From the NCBI RefSeq assembly GCF_025370935.1, contig NC_133473.1, positions 4,698,159 through 4,762,158 on the forward strand: a stretch of DNA of 64,000 nucleotides. Reading direction: 5' to 3'. This stretch comes from Choristoneura fumiferana (taxonomy: Eukaryota; Arthropoda; Insecta; Lepidoptera; Tortricidae). Of the stretch, positions 58,001 to 63,948 are shown piece after piece. The notes beneath the pieces were generated by a model. That model saw nothing but the letters and a program-made list of their open reading frames with translations, made no database searches and was not told the DNA's origin. A program made the translations under genes and the position numbers. Numbering within the stretch: position 1 is the stretch's first letter; every line of letters begins with the position of its first letter.

Positions 58001-61000
58001 ACTGACTAATTGAAATTTAATAAGTATGCTTCATGTCATTTTTTGCAAATTGATATGAGATACGAGCTTTTTCAAAGTAGTTTCGTTACTTTTAACACGC
58101 AGATCCTACAACCTGTCAAGATAGTCTCTATTAATTCACCTATCTTTTTCTTTCTTTAAAGCTGTATGAACAATATACCACTACAAAAGTGGTTTTCGTT
58201 AGCCAGATTGTCTTTTGTTTGGTATAATATTTAAAATGTATTTGTCAAAACATGTGTCACGTCTTTTGTTTTCTATAACTAACAACGTGGGTACATACAG
58301 TTTTGTCTTATTTAACACGTTCATCTTTTGTTTTATAGTGTTCGATGCCTCTGCCAAGTCTCCGCAAGGCTTGCTCTTCGGCTCCTCGTACCACCTCGGC
58401 AATTTCGACGAGTGTGTCGGCATCGACGACGCGAGCGACGGCGGATTGACTGTGGAAGGCCAGTACTGTTTGGCCACCATCAAGTGGCCGCACCAGAAGG
58501 CAAAGAAGGTACGGGTAATGCTGTAGCTGAAGCTCTGACTTTTTACACGACTGCCCGAAGGAGGGTTATGTTTTTCGAGAGTATGTATGTATGTATGTAT
58601 GTATGTATGATGATGTATGTATGTATGGTATGTATGTAAGTATGTTATGTTGTATGAAGTATGTATGTATTTGTAGTGAGTATGTATGTCCATTTCTTTG
58701 GTCCTGCTGCAAAGCCGCTAAACGGTTGACGGATTGTAACATATGAGATATCATTGGATTTCGTCATAACTGTCGGAGTGACACTAGGGTATATACTTTT
58801 AATCTACTATTTTCACAGAAATATCAAAAACGTATTATAAAAATAAAAAACATAATAAAAAAAATAAAAAACCGACTGTCTTAAAAACTAAAAGGAGAAA
58901 TAAGTCTAGTGGTTGAGAACTCTATCATAAAGCTCATTTAGGTTCAACAGTCGGGACCCATTCATTCGTAACCAGCTCAAAAAATCTTCGTAATGCGGTC
59001 CGACTGTTGAACCTTAAACGCCTGTCTCTGTTCTCCACACTAGACTTATTTCCTTTTTAGTTTTTAAGGCAGTCGGTTTTTTTTTTATTGACTTTTTAGA
59101 ATAGTGTTGCCGTGATATAGTGGCCGTGATACAGCGGTGAATGACGATTTGGTGCGGATTCTCAGAGAACGGTAATTGACACGGTTGATTACATAATTGG
59201 ACTACATGCTAATGACGTTCACCACTGTATCCCAGGAAATAAGAGCTTAAGAGTATTAAGTTTATTTTGCTATGGCACTATTTATTTACGGGCGTTTTTC
59301 GATCCGTATCATTTTAATGATTATAAACATTTTATGGGGCGATGAAGCGTTTGATACTTTGGTACTTTTCTTGATGCAATAGTAGCATATTTGGAAATAG
59401 GTAAGTATGAAGAAATGAATGCTCACCACGCAGTCGGTCGCACTCGCACATAGGTTGTATCCGGGCTTTAAGGACCAATGAAAGCCAGGACGAGCAAAAG
59501 CTTTCACTAAACTCAGGGCCCTATTTAAAGGTTTGAAAGTAAGCTTTGAGGTAACGAATGCCCCTAAAACAAAAAACAACCATTTGAAAAAACATAAAGG
59601 AAAAGTTGGTGACTCGTCGAGCTCTGGAATTTTTTTTAGAGTTCCATTTTTTGGAACATCTCCGAAAATCCGGCCATGCTTCTATTTTAAAACTGTAAAT
59701 AATTTTTTTAGATCCGAACTGGCCGCGGCGAGACTTTACGCTGGGCAGTCTGCGTGCCTAGCGCATGCAGTGCTAAAGCTGTTACCGAGTTCGTCTCCAG
59801 CGTTATATCGCACACCGTCGGCAACCGCACCACCGTGGAGGTCACTGAACGGGACTGCTACTCTAGAAGACCACTCACTATTACATCTATGGATGTTGGC
59901 TTTTTGTAAGTGAAAAACTTTGAGAGTTTTCTTGGTAGCGACATCTATCGGAAAGTTGAGTAAACGTCTGTAGTAGGCATCGCAGTCGGCGTGTAAGTGG
60001 TTGGGGAGACTACTAATGCCATCTATTTAATACGTGCGGGAATTTCGCGTGAATTGCTTTGGCTTCGAGACAACTTAGTTGTGTAAATCAGCGGGAACAA
60101 AAAAAAATAGATGCCTTCAGCGAACAATACAAACAGCTTACGGTAAAATAACTTTGTAATAATGGTACTTACTAAGTTGAAATAACTACCGAGGGTCTTT
60201 GTTTATTAAAAGGAGCAATGAATCAAATGCCAAAGAGGATAAGTACAAGTCGACTCTGTTTTTTACTAGCTTTTATTTTCTCTGCGGGATATTTACTTGT
60301 TTCAAATATTGGAAGTGAATTTAAATACGATTCTGGTGGTTGAATTTATAACGAAAAAGACAACAGTGACTCGAAATATAGCAAAAGCAATCTAGTTAAT
60401 CAGCCTCACAAGATGATGAATATCAGTCTGAAAAAAAAACAAGAAAGATATTTGTAGCAAGATAATAAACAAAAACAATTTTGTCATAATTAATAATGTA
60501 AGTGCTTGTAGACGAGAAATATTTGGTAGTGGTGGAATAGAGTGTCAACATAGTTATGTAAGAACAGCAAAATCATCTATTATATAGCTTATTTTACTTA
60601 ACAATGCAATTACAAACTTTTTTTCTGAAAAGCTTTGACCCGTTACAACCCATTTACAGATCTAGCGATTTTTTCCATTTTATTCAGCCAGATTACATCG
60701 TATTTGTCTTAATTTCTCAATTAGCTTTAATCCTCCGTAAGTTTGATACGAACTTTTCTGATAAAATACGATGGCAAAACATTATAAGGTAAAAAAAGAC
60801 TATTTCTAAAACATTTCAAAAAAGGAATACGGATACGGTGCAAATATTAACCAGTGACATACTTTTAATAATCGAATGTAAAGATGTTTGTCTCTGGACT
60901 TATTATTTATTTGTTTATTGTTATTGTTAAAAATAAATACAATAGCTGTGATGAAGTACCGAAATATATTTGTTAAGAGTGAGAATGGTGAGAGTTTGAA

Positions 61001-63948
61001 ACATTATAGCTGCTCTCTAAAAATAATCAGCGCTGCTGGCGTTTAACGCCTCAGCATAATGCTGAGTCAGCGATCGTTTCGCTTTTGCGGGGACACACAA
61101 ATTTGTGTATTAAGTATGTTACTATTTTCATGTGTTTTCATGTTTTTTTTTTATTTGTGTGTAAATCTGTAAATTTTATTGTATTTGTGTGTCTTCCGTA
61201 TTAGTGAATAAATGTCTTCTTTCTTTCTTTCTTTATAAATAAAGTCTCGGTTACAACGTAAGTAAAAATTCAAAATATCTATTATTTGGATAGACTCATG
61301 AATATAAATCTAAGAATATAGAATATAGGTAGGTATGAGTATAGTTCAAGAAAATATGTTATGTGAGACAGCTGCCTTCTGAATCTGTATACTTTACACA
61401 TATATCGTAACTTTTGACGTATGTTGATTGATCGTATGTTGGCGAATATACTACTTTGCCACTTTTTCTTCATTACATTATTATTTAATAAACATTATAG
61501 TTAATTTGTGTGAGAAATCACAGTCCCAACTTCTAGGTTTGTAGGCCTTATTATGAAAAAAAAATACGTTTATGAGTCTTAAACGTGTAACCTACTGCTC
61601 AAACGTTGCCACTGCCACGTAGTCTTAAAAAATCTACATTTAAGAAAAATACAAAAGGTTGCTTTGAACAGGTACACTTTTAGTAAAATGTTAATTAAAA
61701 GCTCAGTTTGGACTTGTAAGAAAAATCATGCGAATTGCACTAGCTTGCTGCATTCGATTGACAACTTTGAACTAAGTAGCTCACTTTACGGGTTCGCAAT
61801 GTAATTCAACTTGCAGAATTTTGTCTTGAAGGTCTAAACTGGGCTAAGGGATCAATTTTTCCTTCAATTTATATTTGCACTCTCTCCGTCTATGTAGAAC
61901 TATTTGAACGGAACTCTCGATGCGCGAGTCCGACTTGCCAATGGCTAATTTATATTTATTTCTTCATGCCAGTTGATTTCCTAATTAGAAAGATCGCAAC
62001 GATCAAAATTAGACCTATCACTAAAACAAAGTTCAATTTTTAAAATTCAGTTCCTAGCTCGTCTCCTTAGTTAAATAGGAGTAATAGGACCAAGTGTAAT
62101 TAATTTATTATCTTTAGTAAGTGTAAATGTCTGTGCAATTTCACTACAAAGTCCATGTCATCTTTAACTTAGTATAAAGCTTAGTTAGTATTCAGGAACC
62201 AGTCACCGCCAGCTGATCGATTGAACCAGTTTGTCTAGACAAATATTTGTCTGATAAACGTACATGTTTGTTCAAGTGTCTGGATGTTTAATATTCATCG
62301 ATCCATCTTTGCTTAAATCTGGTAGTCTGTGTACACACGCGACACCATTTTTCACACTTATCATTTGGTATGCTTCTTTCCTGTGGAGTCAGAGGAGGAC
62401 GCACGGGTTTTACTACTGTTTTGTTCCTCCGAGAAGCTCGTGGTCTTTTATGATTCAACACTTCCAAAAAACATAAAAGAACGAGCTTCGGATCCGTTAA
62501 ATACTTTATGTTGAACGAGAGACTTTTCGGTCAATAGTTCTGGTTAATACATTAGATATAAGCTGCCGTCCAAACAACGCCTGTAAACCTAAAATATCTA
62601 TCACTTTCCCAACTCTAACATTTGGCGTCTAGGGCTTTCTTGTTCATATTCGGCTTAATCTTTTCGCTTAACTATCTTTCCCGACCTAACTTACATATAT
62701 CATATCGCTTTGTTTCTTGCATTGTCCACCTATAGATAACTGTATGTAATCTTAATCTGTGGAAATTATAATTAAACTATCATGGTAAATTGTTTATTTA
62801 TTTAATGGTAGTCTATAATTTTTAAAATACACGGTCTAAATTAAAGTTACTCACGTGCTATGAATTCAAGGTATGCCCGACAAGTATTTCAAACCAATCC
62901 TTGGTTCTTTGTGAGGTGAGTTCGAACGAATAGCCAACCGTGAACTGTGCACCAGCGCTCTTGCAGCTCGGCAACTCGAAGCCAGTCAGCGGGAAAAACT
63001 ATCCTCGTATTTTTCCCATTTATTATTATCACATTTAGGGGTTGTTTTACCATCCATTGATTAGTGTTAACTGGCGGTTAGGTGTGATGCCGTCTCTATT
63101 TGTTTTGTTCGAATAGACGGAGACGGCATCACATTTAACCGTCGGTTAACGCTAATCAACGGATGACGAAACAGCCCCTTAAGGTTGAATACTTACTGCA
63201 CCACCTGCATCACTTATTAAAGTTTCGTCCACGCCAACCACCCACTGTCACGATTAAAATTCGAATGACGACTAATCCTGATAGCCTCTCGTACTTGCCA
63301 CTACATATTGTAATCATAATCAATCATTTCGCCCTTGCAGAAAATCAAGCCAATTCCATAGCGAGAAAGTCCGTAATTTTCGAAAAACCCCTTCTCGGTG
63401 CACTTAGTGCGCAATTGTATTTTGTTTATTTCCTTTTGTACCATCCGCCAAATATATGGTCTACCACCCTAGACCACTTATTTAGTGTAATAAAGAGTTT
63501 ACATAAATACGAGTACATACTCTCATAACACTTAAAGATACTAAGAAAATAGCTGGTCTCTAGATCCAGTGATGTGAATAGCATTGCATTAATTCAGTCA
63601 GTCGCAGTTGATTTATAGGTTTTTCAAACGGACTATTCTATAATATTTTCCCTTTTTTATTTCAGGTCGTTGATGCTGTTCTTCGCCGCTATTTTATTCT
63701 TCAGCACGCTCTTCGAAATCTATTCCATCAAGTGGGGAAGCAACAAGACCTCGTCTATTCACGACTTGGTCGTATCGTTTTCCGTGATAAACAACACGAA
63801 GAAACTGATATCTTGCAAGCAGAACCACAAGCTGGGCTTGGAATGTGTGACTGGTATTAAGACGCTCGCTATGGTATTTATTATTGGTGGCCATGCGTGC
63901 TTGTTCATTGCCAGTGGACCAGTGATGGATGCTGAAGCTTGGGATCGG
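27834..63948 (+). CDS. nrf-6-like: Gene 2: NRF-6-like acyltransferase-3 membrane protein, 3'-truncated by the window (4 exons with introns)
   Basis: Exons 27834-28344, 58339-58508, 59712-59905 and 63666-63948 join in frame to 386 residues and run off the window. Order of domains: signal peptide (about 1-16), a charged helical region (17-110), then the NRF domain (about 146-290) with landmarks C150, RWALRMFDAS, G-x-L-x-G, LGNFDEC (190-196), C214, CVPSACS (241-247) and C276. A membrane helix follows (about 290-311), then the ECVTGIKTLAM motif with Gly-Gly-His (366-368), the conserved His of acyltransferase-3 proteins. The NRF domain should face the lumen or outside, the rest sits in the membrane. 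It is a tandem paralogue of gene 1. The first ATG at 27834 is chosen because it directly starts the signal peptide. TTCAGACAGT near 27787 could be an initiator. The next exon lies outside. Confidence 0.9.
28408..28843. mobile_element. Element E, near-complete copy
   Basis: Starts AGGGTTCCGTACCTCAAAAA 64 bases past the gene 2 exon 1 donor, has CTGTCTGTCTGTCTATCTGT and ends GCGAGTCCGATTCGCACTTG then GGCCGTTTTTTT. Compare 7496-8208. Confidence 0.65.
28850..30225. other. Intron filler, nothing recognised
   Basis: AT-rich; short frames without family features. Confidence 0.4.
30228..30312. repeat. MITE end fragment (TACAGTCACCTGCATAAATA)
   Basis: GTACAGTCACCTGCATAAAT then ATCTGCCACAGCGGAGCGCG is the left end of a common lepidopteran TIR element; the other end is not seen. 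Confidence 0.5.
30313..31190. other. Intron filler, nothing recognised
   Basis: No exon or repeat identified; a GCATGCATGC palindrome-like piece at about 31095. Confidence 0.4.
31195..31335 (+). repeat. Uninterrupted copy of the 9745-10155 repeat
   Basis: CTATAGTTTATTGACGTCTG, GACAGGGGTTGTGTCAAAG and TTATGCGCCGCGCGTTTTGT run without interruption, giving the empty site for the insert at about 9810-10075. Confidence 0.65.
31336..32090. other. Intron filler, nothing recognised
   Basis: AT-rich. Confidence 0.4.
32095..32215. repeat. Dispersed repeat related to 23696-23835
   Basis: ACGTTTCGGCAACATTACAG and GGCCGTGGTCACGAGTAGAC, a common lepidopteran repeat end. Confidence 0.55.
32935..33195 (+). 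mobile_element. Element F, copy 1: tRNA-like core with inverted arms
   Basis: Arms ATCGAAAATACAAACTGAAA (about 33023) and its reverse (about 33168-33192) flank a tRNA-like core at 33070-33141. The outer part TTTTATTTCGATTCCAAAAA ... CGGTCATCCCG matches the other copies, reversed. In this copy the left arm is separated from the core by a short extra piece. Confidence 0.75.
33070..33141 (+). ncRNA. tRNA-like core of element F (not a confirmed tRNA gene)
   Basis: About 72 nt with box A GTAGCGGTATAGCAC, a CGGC/GCCG anticodon stem with loop ACGGAAT, and a T arm CTGGG-TTCGATT-CCCAG. The acceptor ends CCAGCG and CGCTGG pair. The base before the anticodon is C, not the near-universal T, which argues against a working tRNA. 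Confidence 0.5.
33200..33970. other. Intron filler, nothing recognised
   Basis: AT-rich. Confidence 0.4.
33973..34020 (+). repeat. (AC)24 microsatellite
   Basis: 48 bases of pure AC dinucleotide. Confidence 0.95.
34400..34570 (+). repeat. LINE 3' end with TTGTATTGTA tail
   Basis: GGAAGAGATCGCTCTTAAGC, GATAAGGTCGCCTATTGCTC, ACAATAAAGAGTCTTTGTAT then TATTG repeats: 3' untranslated end and tandem tail of a non-LTR element. Confidence 0.6.
34571..36803. other. Intron filler, nothing recognised
   Basis: 2.2 kb of AT-rich DNA. Short frames here have no family features. Confidence 0.4.
36804..37055 (+). mobile_element. SINE-like family B, copy 2
   Basis: CCCGTGTGGTGTCGGGTTAG and GTAACGTTTCGTGTGCTCTG, parallel to 14821-15070. 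Confidence 0.75.
37060..37799. other. Intron filler, nothing recognised
   Basis: AT-rich. Confidence 0.4.
37800..37918. repeat. Fragment of element E
   Basis: GGGTCTTTAAAGTAAGCC, GATGGAAAGATGGACATGGC and GGCTACGGAACCCTAAACGA match E-type interiors. Confidence 0.5.
38415..38607 (-). repeat. Dispersed lepidopteran repeat, copy 4 (reverse)
   Basis: TGTGTTTCGGCATGGAGAGT to CGTTTGCCTTCCTGTCGAAT is the reverse of 2022-2230. Confidence 0.7.
38905..39190. repeat. Dispersed repeat G, copy 1
   Basis: Inverted match to 53900-54165: TCTTGCAAGCTAAATTTGAC, GGTAGTGACATCCTGGTAGT, CAGTCAGCAAAAAAAGCTTG and TATTAAAAAT all recur reversed. Confidence 0.65.
39235..39530 (+). mobile_element. tRNA-derived SINE, family A, near-full copy
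   Basis: Head GTGGTAGCCTAGTGGTTTGG with GTGGGTTTAAACCCGGGCTC (box B), then GACATCGTGAAGAAACC and GGCCTGTGTGCCCAGCC. Confidence 0.75.
39722..40115 (-). mobile_element. Element F, copy 2, with an insert
   Basis: The arm CGAAAATACAAATTGAGACA and tRNA-like core (39769-39841) are followed by about 185 bases of unrelated sequence before TATTTTCGATATGG and the common tail (ACCCGTAAAAGTAACAA, GAGTTGAAATAAAAAATAC). Confidence 0.65.
40120..40715. other. Intron filler, nothing recognised
   Basis: AT-rich. Confidence 0.4.
40716..41128. mobile_element. 413-bp TIR element
   Basis: Ends CAATGAGGGCTATCG and CGATAGACCTCATTG are inverted. Inner arms CACTGTAGCGTGAGGT and ACCTCACGCTACACT also pair. No coding sequence; a non-autonomous element. 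Confidence 0.75.
41500..41775. repeat. Inverted-repeat-rich MITE-like region
   Basis: ACGAAGTTCGAATTTTGCAC and ATTCGAAAATCGAAGTTCGT pair, and TTGTATAGGGCCTGATA pairs with TATCAGGCCCTATATACAA near 41727-41767. Confidence 0.6.
41831..41990 (-). mobile_element. Helitron-like copy (reverse)
   Basis: ACTAGCTGTTGTCTGTGACT to TATAATATTAGTAGGGA is the reverse of the 26247-26465 layout. Confidence 0.6.
41995..43410. other. Intron filler, nothing recognised
   Basis: 1.4 kb AT-rich without visible gene or repeat. Confidence 0.4.
43415..43620 (-). mobile_element. tRNA-derived SINE, family C, copy 3
   Basis: CTAGTCCCAAACTAAGCAAA to AACCACTTAGCCATCCGGTC, followed by ATGT tetranucleotide repeats (43624-43645). 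Confidence 0.75.
44217..44425. repeat. Probable LINE 3' region related to 61020-61250
   Basis: ATTATGCTGAGTGGGGCC and a T-rich stretch parallel AGCATAATGCTGAGTCAGCG at 61052-61073; weak similarity. Confidence 0.35.
44805..44835. repeat. Terminal fragment of the 16335-16605 repeat
   Basis: TTTTAACCCCCGACGCAAAA then AAGAGGGGTGTTAT. Confidence 0.55.
44885..45440 (+). repeat. Two diverged direct copies of a roughly 180-bp repeat
   Basis: 44885-45055 and 45236-45440 share a 'cctgactg..atc' block, CACCCTAAGA and CGGCTAGGTTAC-CTGT blocks in the same order. Not recognised. Confidence 0.45.
45594..45815 (+). mobile_element. Helitron-like copy
   Basis: GCTAATATAATTTTGTGAAA, GTGTTTGTTTGTTAAGC and CACGGAGTCGCAGACCACAG in the order of 26247-26465. 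Confidence 0.55.
45838..46028 (+). mobile_element. SINE family A, 3' part
   Basis: GAAGTTCCCAATTCGAACTG, GGCCCGCATGGGAACTACGG and a diverged CCAGCAGTGGGA end match 48533-48822. Confidence 0.65.
46560..46662. mobile_element. 103-bp MITE, TA target duplication
   Basis: CTGACTCAATTCGAAATAAT(G) and its exact reverse at the other end; TA at 46558-46559 and 46663-46664. Confidence 0.8.
46850..46960 (+). repeat. SINE family A head fragment
   Basis: GGTGGCCTGGTGGTTTAACC and GGATCGTGGGTTAAATTTG, the tRNA-like head only. Confidence 0.6.
47310..47400 (+). repeat. Dispersed repeat shared with 1765-1870
   Basis: CGGACACGTTTTTCTTTTTT, GTCAATTAAAC and GTGTGACGTCACACC. Confidence 0.5.
47476..47823 (+). 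pseudogene. LINE reverse-transcriptase C-terminal fragment
   Basis: The frame reads WGSAADIESIFILQKRSIRA, VYNLKSRQSLRSFFKETGIL, then TLPSLHVFEIIMYVRKN and a basic end. 'W-G-x-(S/A)-x-x-x-x-x-x-x-L-Q-K-R-x-I-R-x-I/V' is the conserved C-terminal end of Jockey-type reverse transcriptases. The internal part after LKVPSYRRAKTK looks shortened. It is a dead 5'-truncated copy within intron 1 of gene 2. Confidence 0.8.
47985..48135 (-). pseudogene. LINE C-terminal fragment (second family)
   Basis: The minus strand reads VRFRKNSHPQTLLWNELPDE then TMGFFKKEYKYRIIKGRQC. This matches the 'R-x-x-x-S-F-x-P-x-x-x-x-L-W-N-x-L-P ... F-K-x-x-x' end of Jockey-group LINE proteins. Only about 50 residues remain. 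It lies back to back with the fragment at 47476-47823. Confidence 0.7.
48140..48530. other. Intron filler, nothing recognised
   Basis: AT-rich. Confidence 0.4.
48533..48822 (+). mobile_element. tRNA-derived SINE, family A, reference full copy
   Basis: tRNA-like head GGTGGCCTAATGGTTTGACC with box B GGGTTCAAACCCC (48578-48590), body CCACGAGCTTTGCAGTGAAG, and 3' end GGCCTGTGCCCAGCAGTGGG. Frames on both strands across it are by-products. Confidence 0.8.
48830..49485. other. Intron filler, nothing recognised
   Basis: AT-rich; one GCCGGTATTCCGCGTTTGCC GC-richer piece at about 49095. Confidence 0.4.
49551..50118 (+). repeat. 25-nt exact direct repeats (49551-49575 and 50094-50118) around a MITE region
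   Basis: Both copies read TTAAATTTGTTCGACTGTAC then ACTAA. Between them, 49612-49830 holds the GTACAGTCGCCATCAGATAT element end and several ATATCTGA motifs. Confidence 0.6.
50570..50748 (+). mobile_element. SINE family A, shortened copy
   Basis: Diverged head ACGGCCTCTCAAGCAGAAG, GAACATCCTAAGAAAACCTG and TGTGCCCTGCAGTGGGACAT. Confidence 0.6.
50750..51140. other. Intron filler, nothing recognised
   Basis: AT-rich. Confidence 0.4.
51150..51365. repeat. Degenerate TTTGGCAAATGAAAC motif cluster
   Basis: CATTTGCCAAACTGGTTCAT and TGCCAAATGAAACATTTGGC with variants in both orientations; similar clusters at 54290-54740 and 57430-57510. Confidence 0.45.
51483..51612. mobile_element. 130-bp MITE (CAGTCAACG), TA target duplication
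   Basis: Left CAGTCAACGTCATAAATAAG and right CACTTATTTATGTCATTGACTG (reverse) ends; TA at 51481-51482 and 51613-51614. Inner CTTTTGTACCTTG also pairs. Confidence 0.8.
51856..52110 (-). mobile_element. Element F, copy 3: best-preserved, 39-bp inverted arms around tRNA-like core
   Basis: Arms 51856-51894 and 51984-52022 are exact inverted copies except one base. Between them is the tRNA-like core; after the right arm comes the shared tail (GGGATGACCGTAAAAGCAAC, GAATTGAAATAAAAAAATAC, AACCAATCTTAAC). Confidence 0.8.
51908..51980 (-). ncRNA. tRNA-like core of element F (not a confirmed tRNA gene)
   Basis: 73 nt on the minus strand that fold as a cloverleaf: 7-bp acceptor (ACCAGCG/CGCTGGT), short D stem, CGGC/GCCG anticodon stem with loop ACGGAAT, and T arm CTGGG-TTCGATT-CCCAG. 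C precedes the would-be anticodon. Confidence 0.5.
52231..52357. mobile_element. 127-bp MITE nested in SINE C, TA target duplication
   Basis: Left CAGTCAGCATCAAAAGTAGC and right reverse GCTACTTTTGATGTGGACCG; TA at 52229-52230 and 52358-52359. Intact SINE C copies read CTTGTACTATGG here, the expected empty site. Confidence 0.8.
52463..52885 (+). mobile_element. SINE-like family B, copy 3, nested and itself interrupted
   Basis: GACCCGTGTGGTGTCGGGAT to GGGAATACAG, then after the insert GGCGTGATGTTTGTGT, parallel to 14821-15070. Confidence 0.75.
52679..52866. mobile_element. 188-bp TIR element nested in SINE B, ACAG target duplication
   Basis: Ends CCCTTAGTG and CACTAAGGG; long inner arms TCGCGTTAAGATCTCAATTT-type pairing across GTTTCCATAC. 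ACAG at 52675-52678 and 52867-52870; intact SINE B reads AATACAGGCG. Confidence 0.8.
53073..53290. repeat. Inverted repeat, 45-bp arms, spacer about 120 bp
   Basis: TTAATAAAGTAAAATTCAGA and AACTTTCTAACAAAA on the left recur reversed at 53241-53287 almost perfectly. No protein family is recognised in the frame that covers the right arm. Confidence 0.75.
53291..53898. other. Intron filler, unrecognised open frame
   Basis: A 117-codon frame from 53173 to 53526 continues from the repeat above; basic, no known motif. Coding status doubtful. Confidence 0.3.
53900..54170. repeat. Dispersed repeat G, copy 2 (inverted relative to 38905-39190)
   Basis: TTTTTAATACAAGCTTTTTT, GCTGACTTTAC, AAATTTCAAGTCGATGCTAT and TAACTTGCAAGATTTGATTA. 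Confidence 0.65.
54171..55683. other. Intron filler with degenerate repeats
   Basis: Contains TTTGGC/GCCAAAT motif clusters (54290-54740), a diverged copy of the 58866 repeat (about 54840-54980: CCATTCAAAATCGTGACCAG) and otherwise AT-rich DNA. Confidence 0.4.
55684..55985 (-). mobile_element. Helitron-like copy (reverse) with a short insert
   Basis: AACTAGCTGTTTCTCGCGAC to ATCTAAATCGATTTAGTGAT then the GTTTGTTcg-type end; a LINE-tail-like piece (TATTTATTTATTTATTTCAT) interrupts it near 55790. Confidence 0.55.
56405..56510. repeat. Fragment related to the core of 25106-25970
   Basis: GCTGCCGTGGCGCGCTCGCT, TCGCTTACTC and CTCGCTTCGCTCGTCATCGT parallel 25380-25470. Confidence 0.55.
56511..58338. 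other. Intron filler before gene 2 exon 2
   Basis: No exon seen. GAAATGAAGAGTTGCGAAAT and GGTTGCCAAATGTCAGTTGC (57440-57490) are degenerate short repeats. Confidence 0.4.
58339..58508 (+). CDS. nrf-6-like: Gene 2 exon 2: NRF domain core (LGNFDEC)
   Basis: Acceptor GTTTTATAG, donor GTACGG. TG completes the split Met, then 56 codons: FDASAKSPQGLLFGSSYHLG, then NFDEC, then QYC and Lys-Lys. This is the signature block of NRF domains (W-A-x-x-M-x-D-A-x-x-K-x-P-x-G-x-x-x-G ... L-G-x-F-D-x-C). It lies 29,994 bp from exon 1, and frame and motif both support the direct join. It ends in phase 0. Confidence 0.93.
58546..58800 (+). mobile_element. Helitron-like element with ATGT microsatellite
   Basis: Head ACGACTGCCCGAAGGAGGG 38 bases after the exon 2 donor, an imperfect ATGT array (58581-58690), then CTAAACGGTTGACGGATTGT and ATATCATTGGATTTCGTCAT. 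Related to 24935-25100. Confidence 0.65.
58866..59090. mobile_element. Foldback element with AACCGACTG ends
   Basis: AACCGACTGTCTTAAAAACT on the left pairs with AGTTTTTAAGGCAGTCGGTT on the right; AGGAGAAATAAGTCTAGTG also pairs. Inner GGTTCAACAGTCGGGACC pairs with GGTCCGACTGTTGAACC. Confidence 0.75.
59712..59905 (+). CDS. nrf-6-like: Gene 2 exon 3: NRF domain, CVPSACS motif
   Basis: Acceptor AATTTTTTTAG, donor GTAAGT. It has 64 codons plus two bases (TT) that join G of exon 4 to encode Leu. It encodes LRWAVCVPSACSAKAV, the usual 'L-x-W-x-x-C-V-P-S-x-C-S' motif, then an Asn-Arg-Thr glycosylation site and a further Cys (RDCY) expected to be disulfide-bonded. It ends just at the start of the first membrane helix. 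Confidence 0.92.
59906..61019. other. Intron 3 of gene 2, nothing recognised
   Basis: AT-rich. Confidence 0.4.
61020..61250. repeat. Probable LINE 3' end with TTTC tail
   Basis: AGCGCTGCTGGCGTTTAACG, CAGCATAATGCTGAGTCAGC, GTGAATAAATGTC then TTCTTTCTTTCTTTC. Confidence 0.5.
61706..61852. repeat. Diverged copy of the CTTGCAAGTCTAAAC element
   Basis: TTTGGACTTGTAAGAAAAAT and GAAGGTCTAAACTGGGCT flank a region like 9150-9425. Confidence 0.55.
61953..63030. other. Intron 3 of gene 2, nothing recognised
   Basis: Short frames at 62264-62514 have no recognised domain; 61905-61950 is an element E end. Confidence 0.4.
63038..63178. mobile_element. 141-bp MITE with TTA target duplication (PIF/Harbinger-like)
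   Basis: Left GGGGTTGTTTTACCATCCAT and right end CGGATGACGAAACAGCCCC are inverted; AACTGGCGGTTAGGTGTGAT and ACGGAGACGGCATCACATTT blocks also pair. TTA at 63035-63037 and 63179-63181. Confidence 0.8.
63666..63948 (+). CDS. nrf-6-like: Gene 2 exon 4: first membrane helix and start of acyltransferase-3 domain
   Basis: Acceptor TTATTTCAG, donor GTAAGA. One base completes Leu and 94 codons follow. It encodes the helix SLMLFFAAILFFSTLF, a loop, LVVSFSVINNTKKLI (family 'F-S-x-x-x-N-x-x-K-L'), then ECVTGIKTLAMVFIIGGHAC, matching 'C-l-h-G-I-R-x-L-S-M-x-W-v-x-x-G-H'. The conserved His is present; Lys replaces the usual Arg of G-I-R. It ends in phase 0 after Asp-Arg, and the gene continues outside. Confidence 0.92.

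Larger units (their letters stand above)
28345..58338 (+). other. Intron 1 of gene 2 (29,994 bp)
   Basis: GTAAGT donor and TTTTATAG acceptor. It separates the signal-peptide exon from the NRF core exon. Its visible content is repeats (listed separately) and AT-rich filler; no exon of gene 2 or nested gene was found. Confidence 0.75.

Noticed and set aside
58199..58693. A 164-residue minus-strand protein with Tyr/His/Thr repeats
   Set aside because: It is the complement of gene 2 exon 2 plus the ATGT microsatellite.
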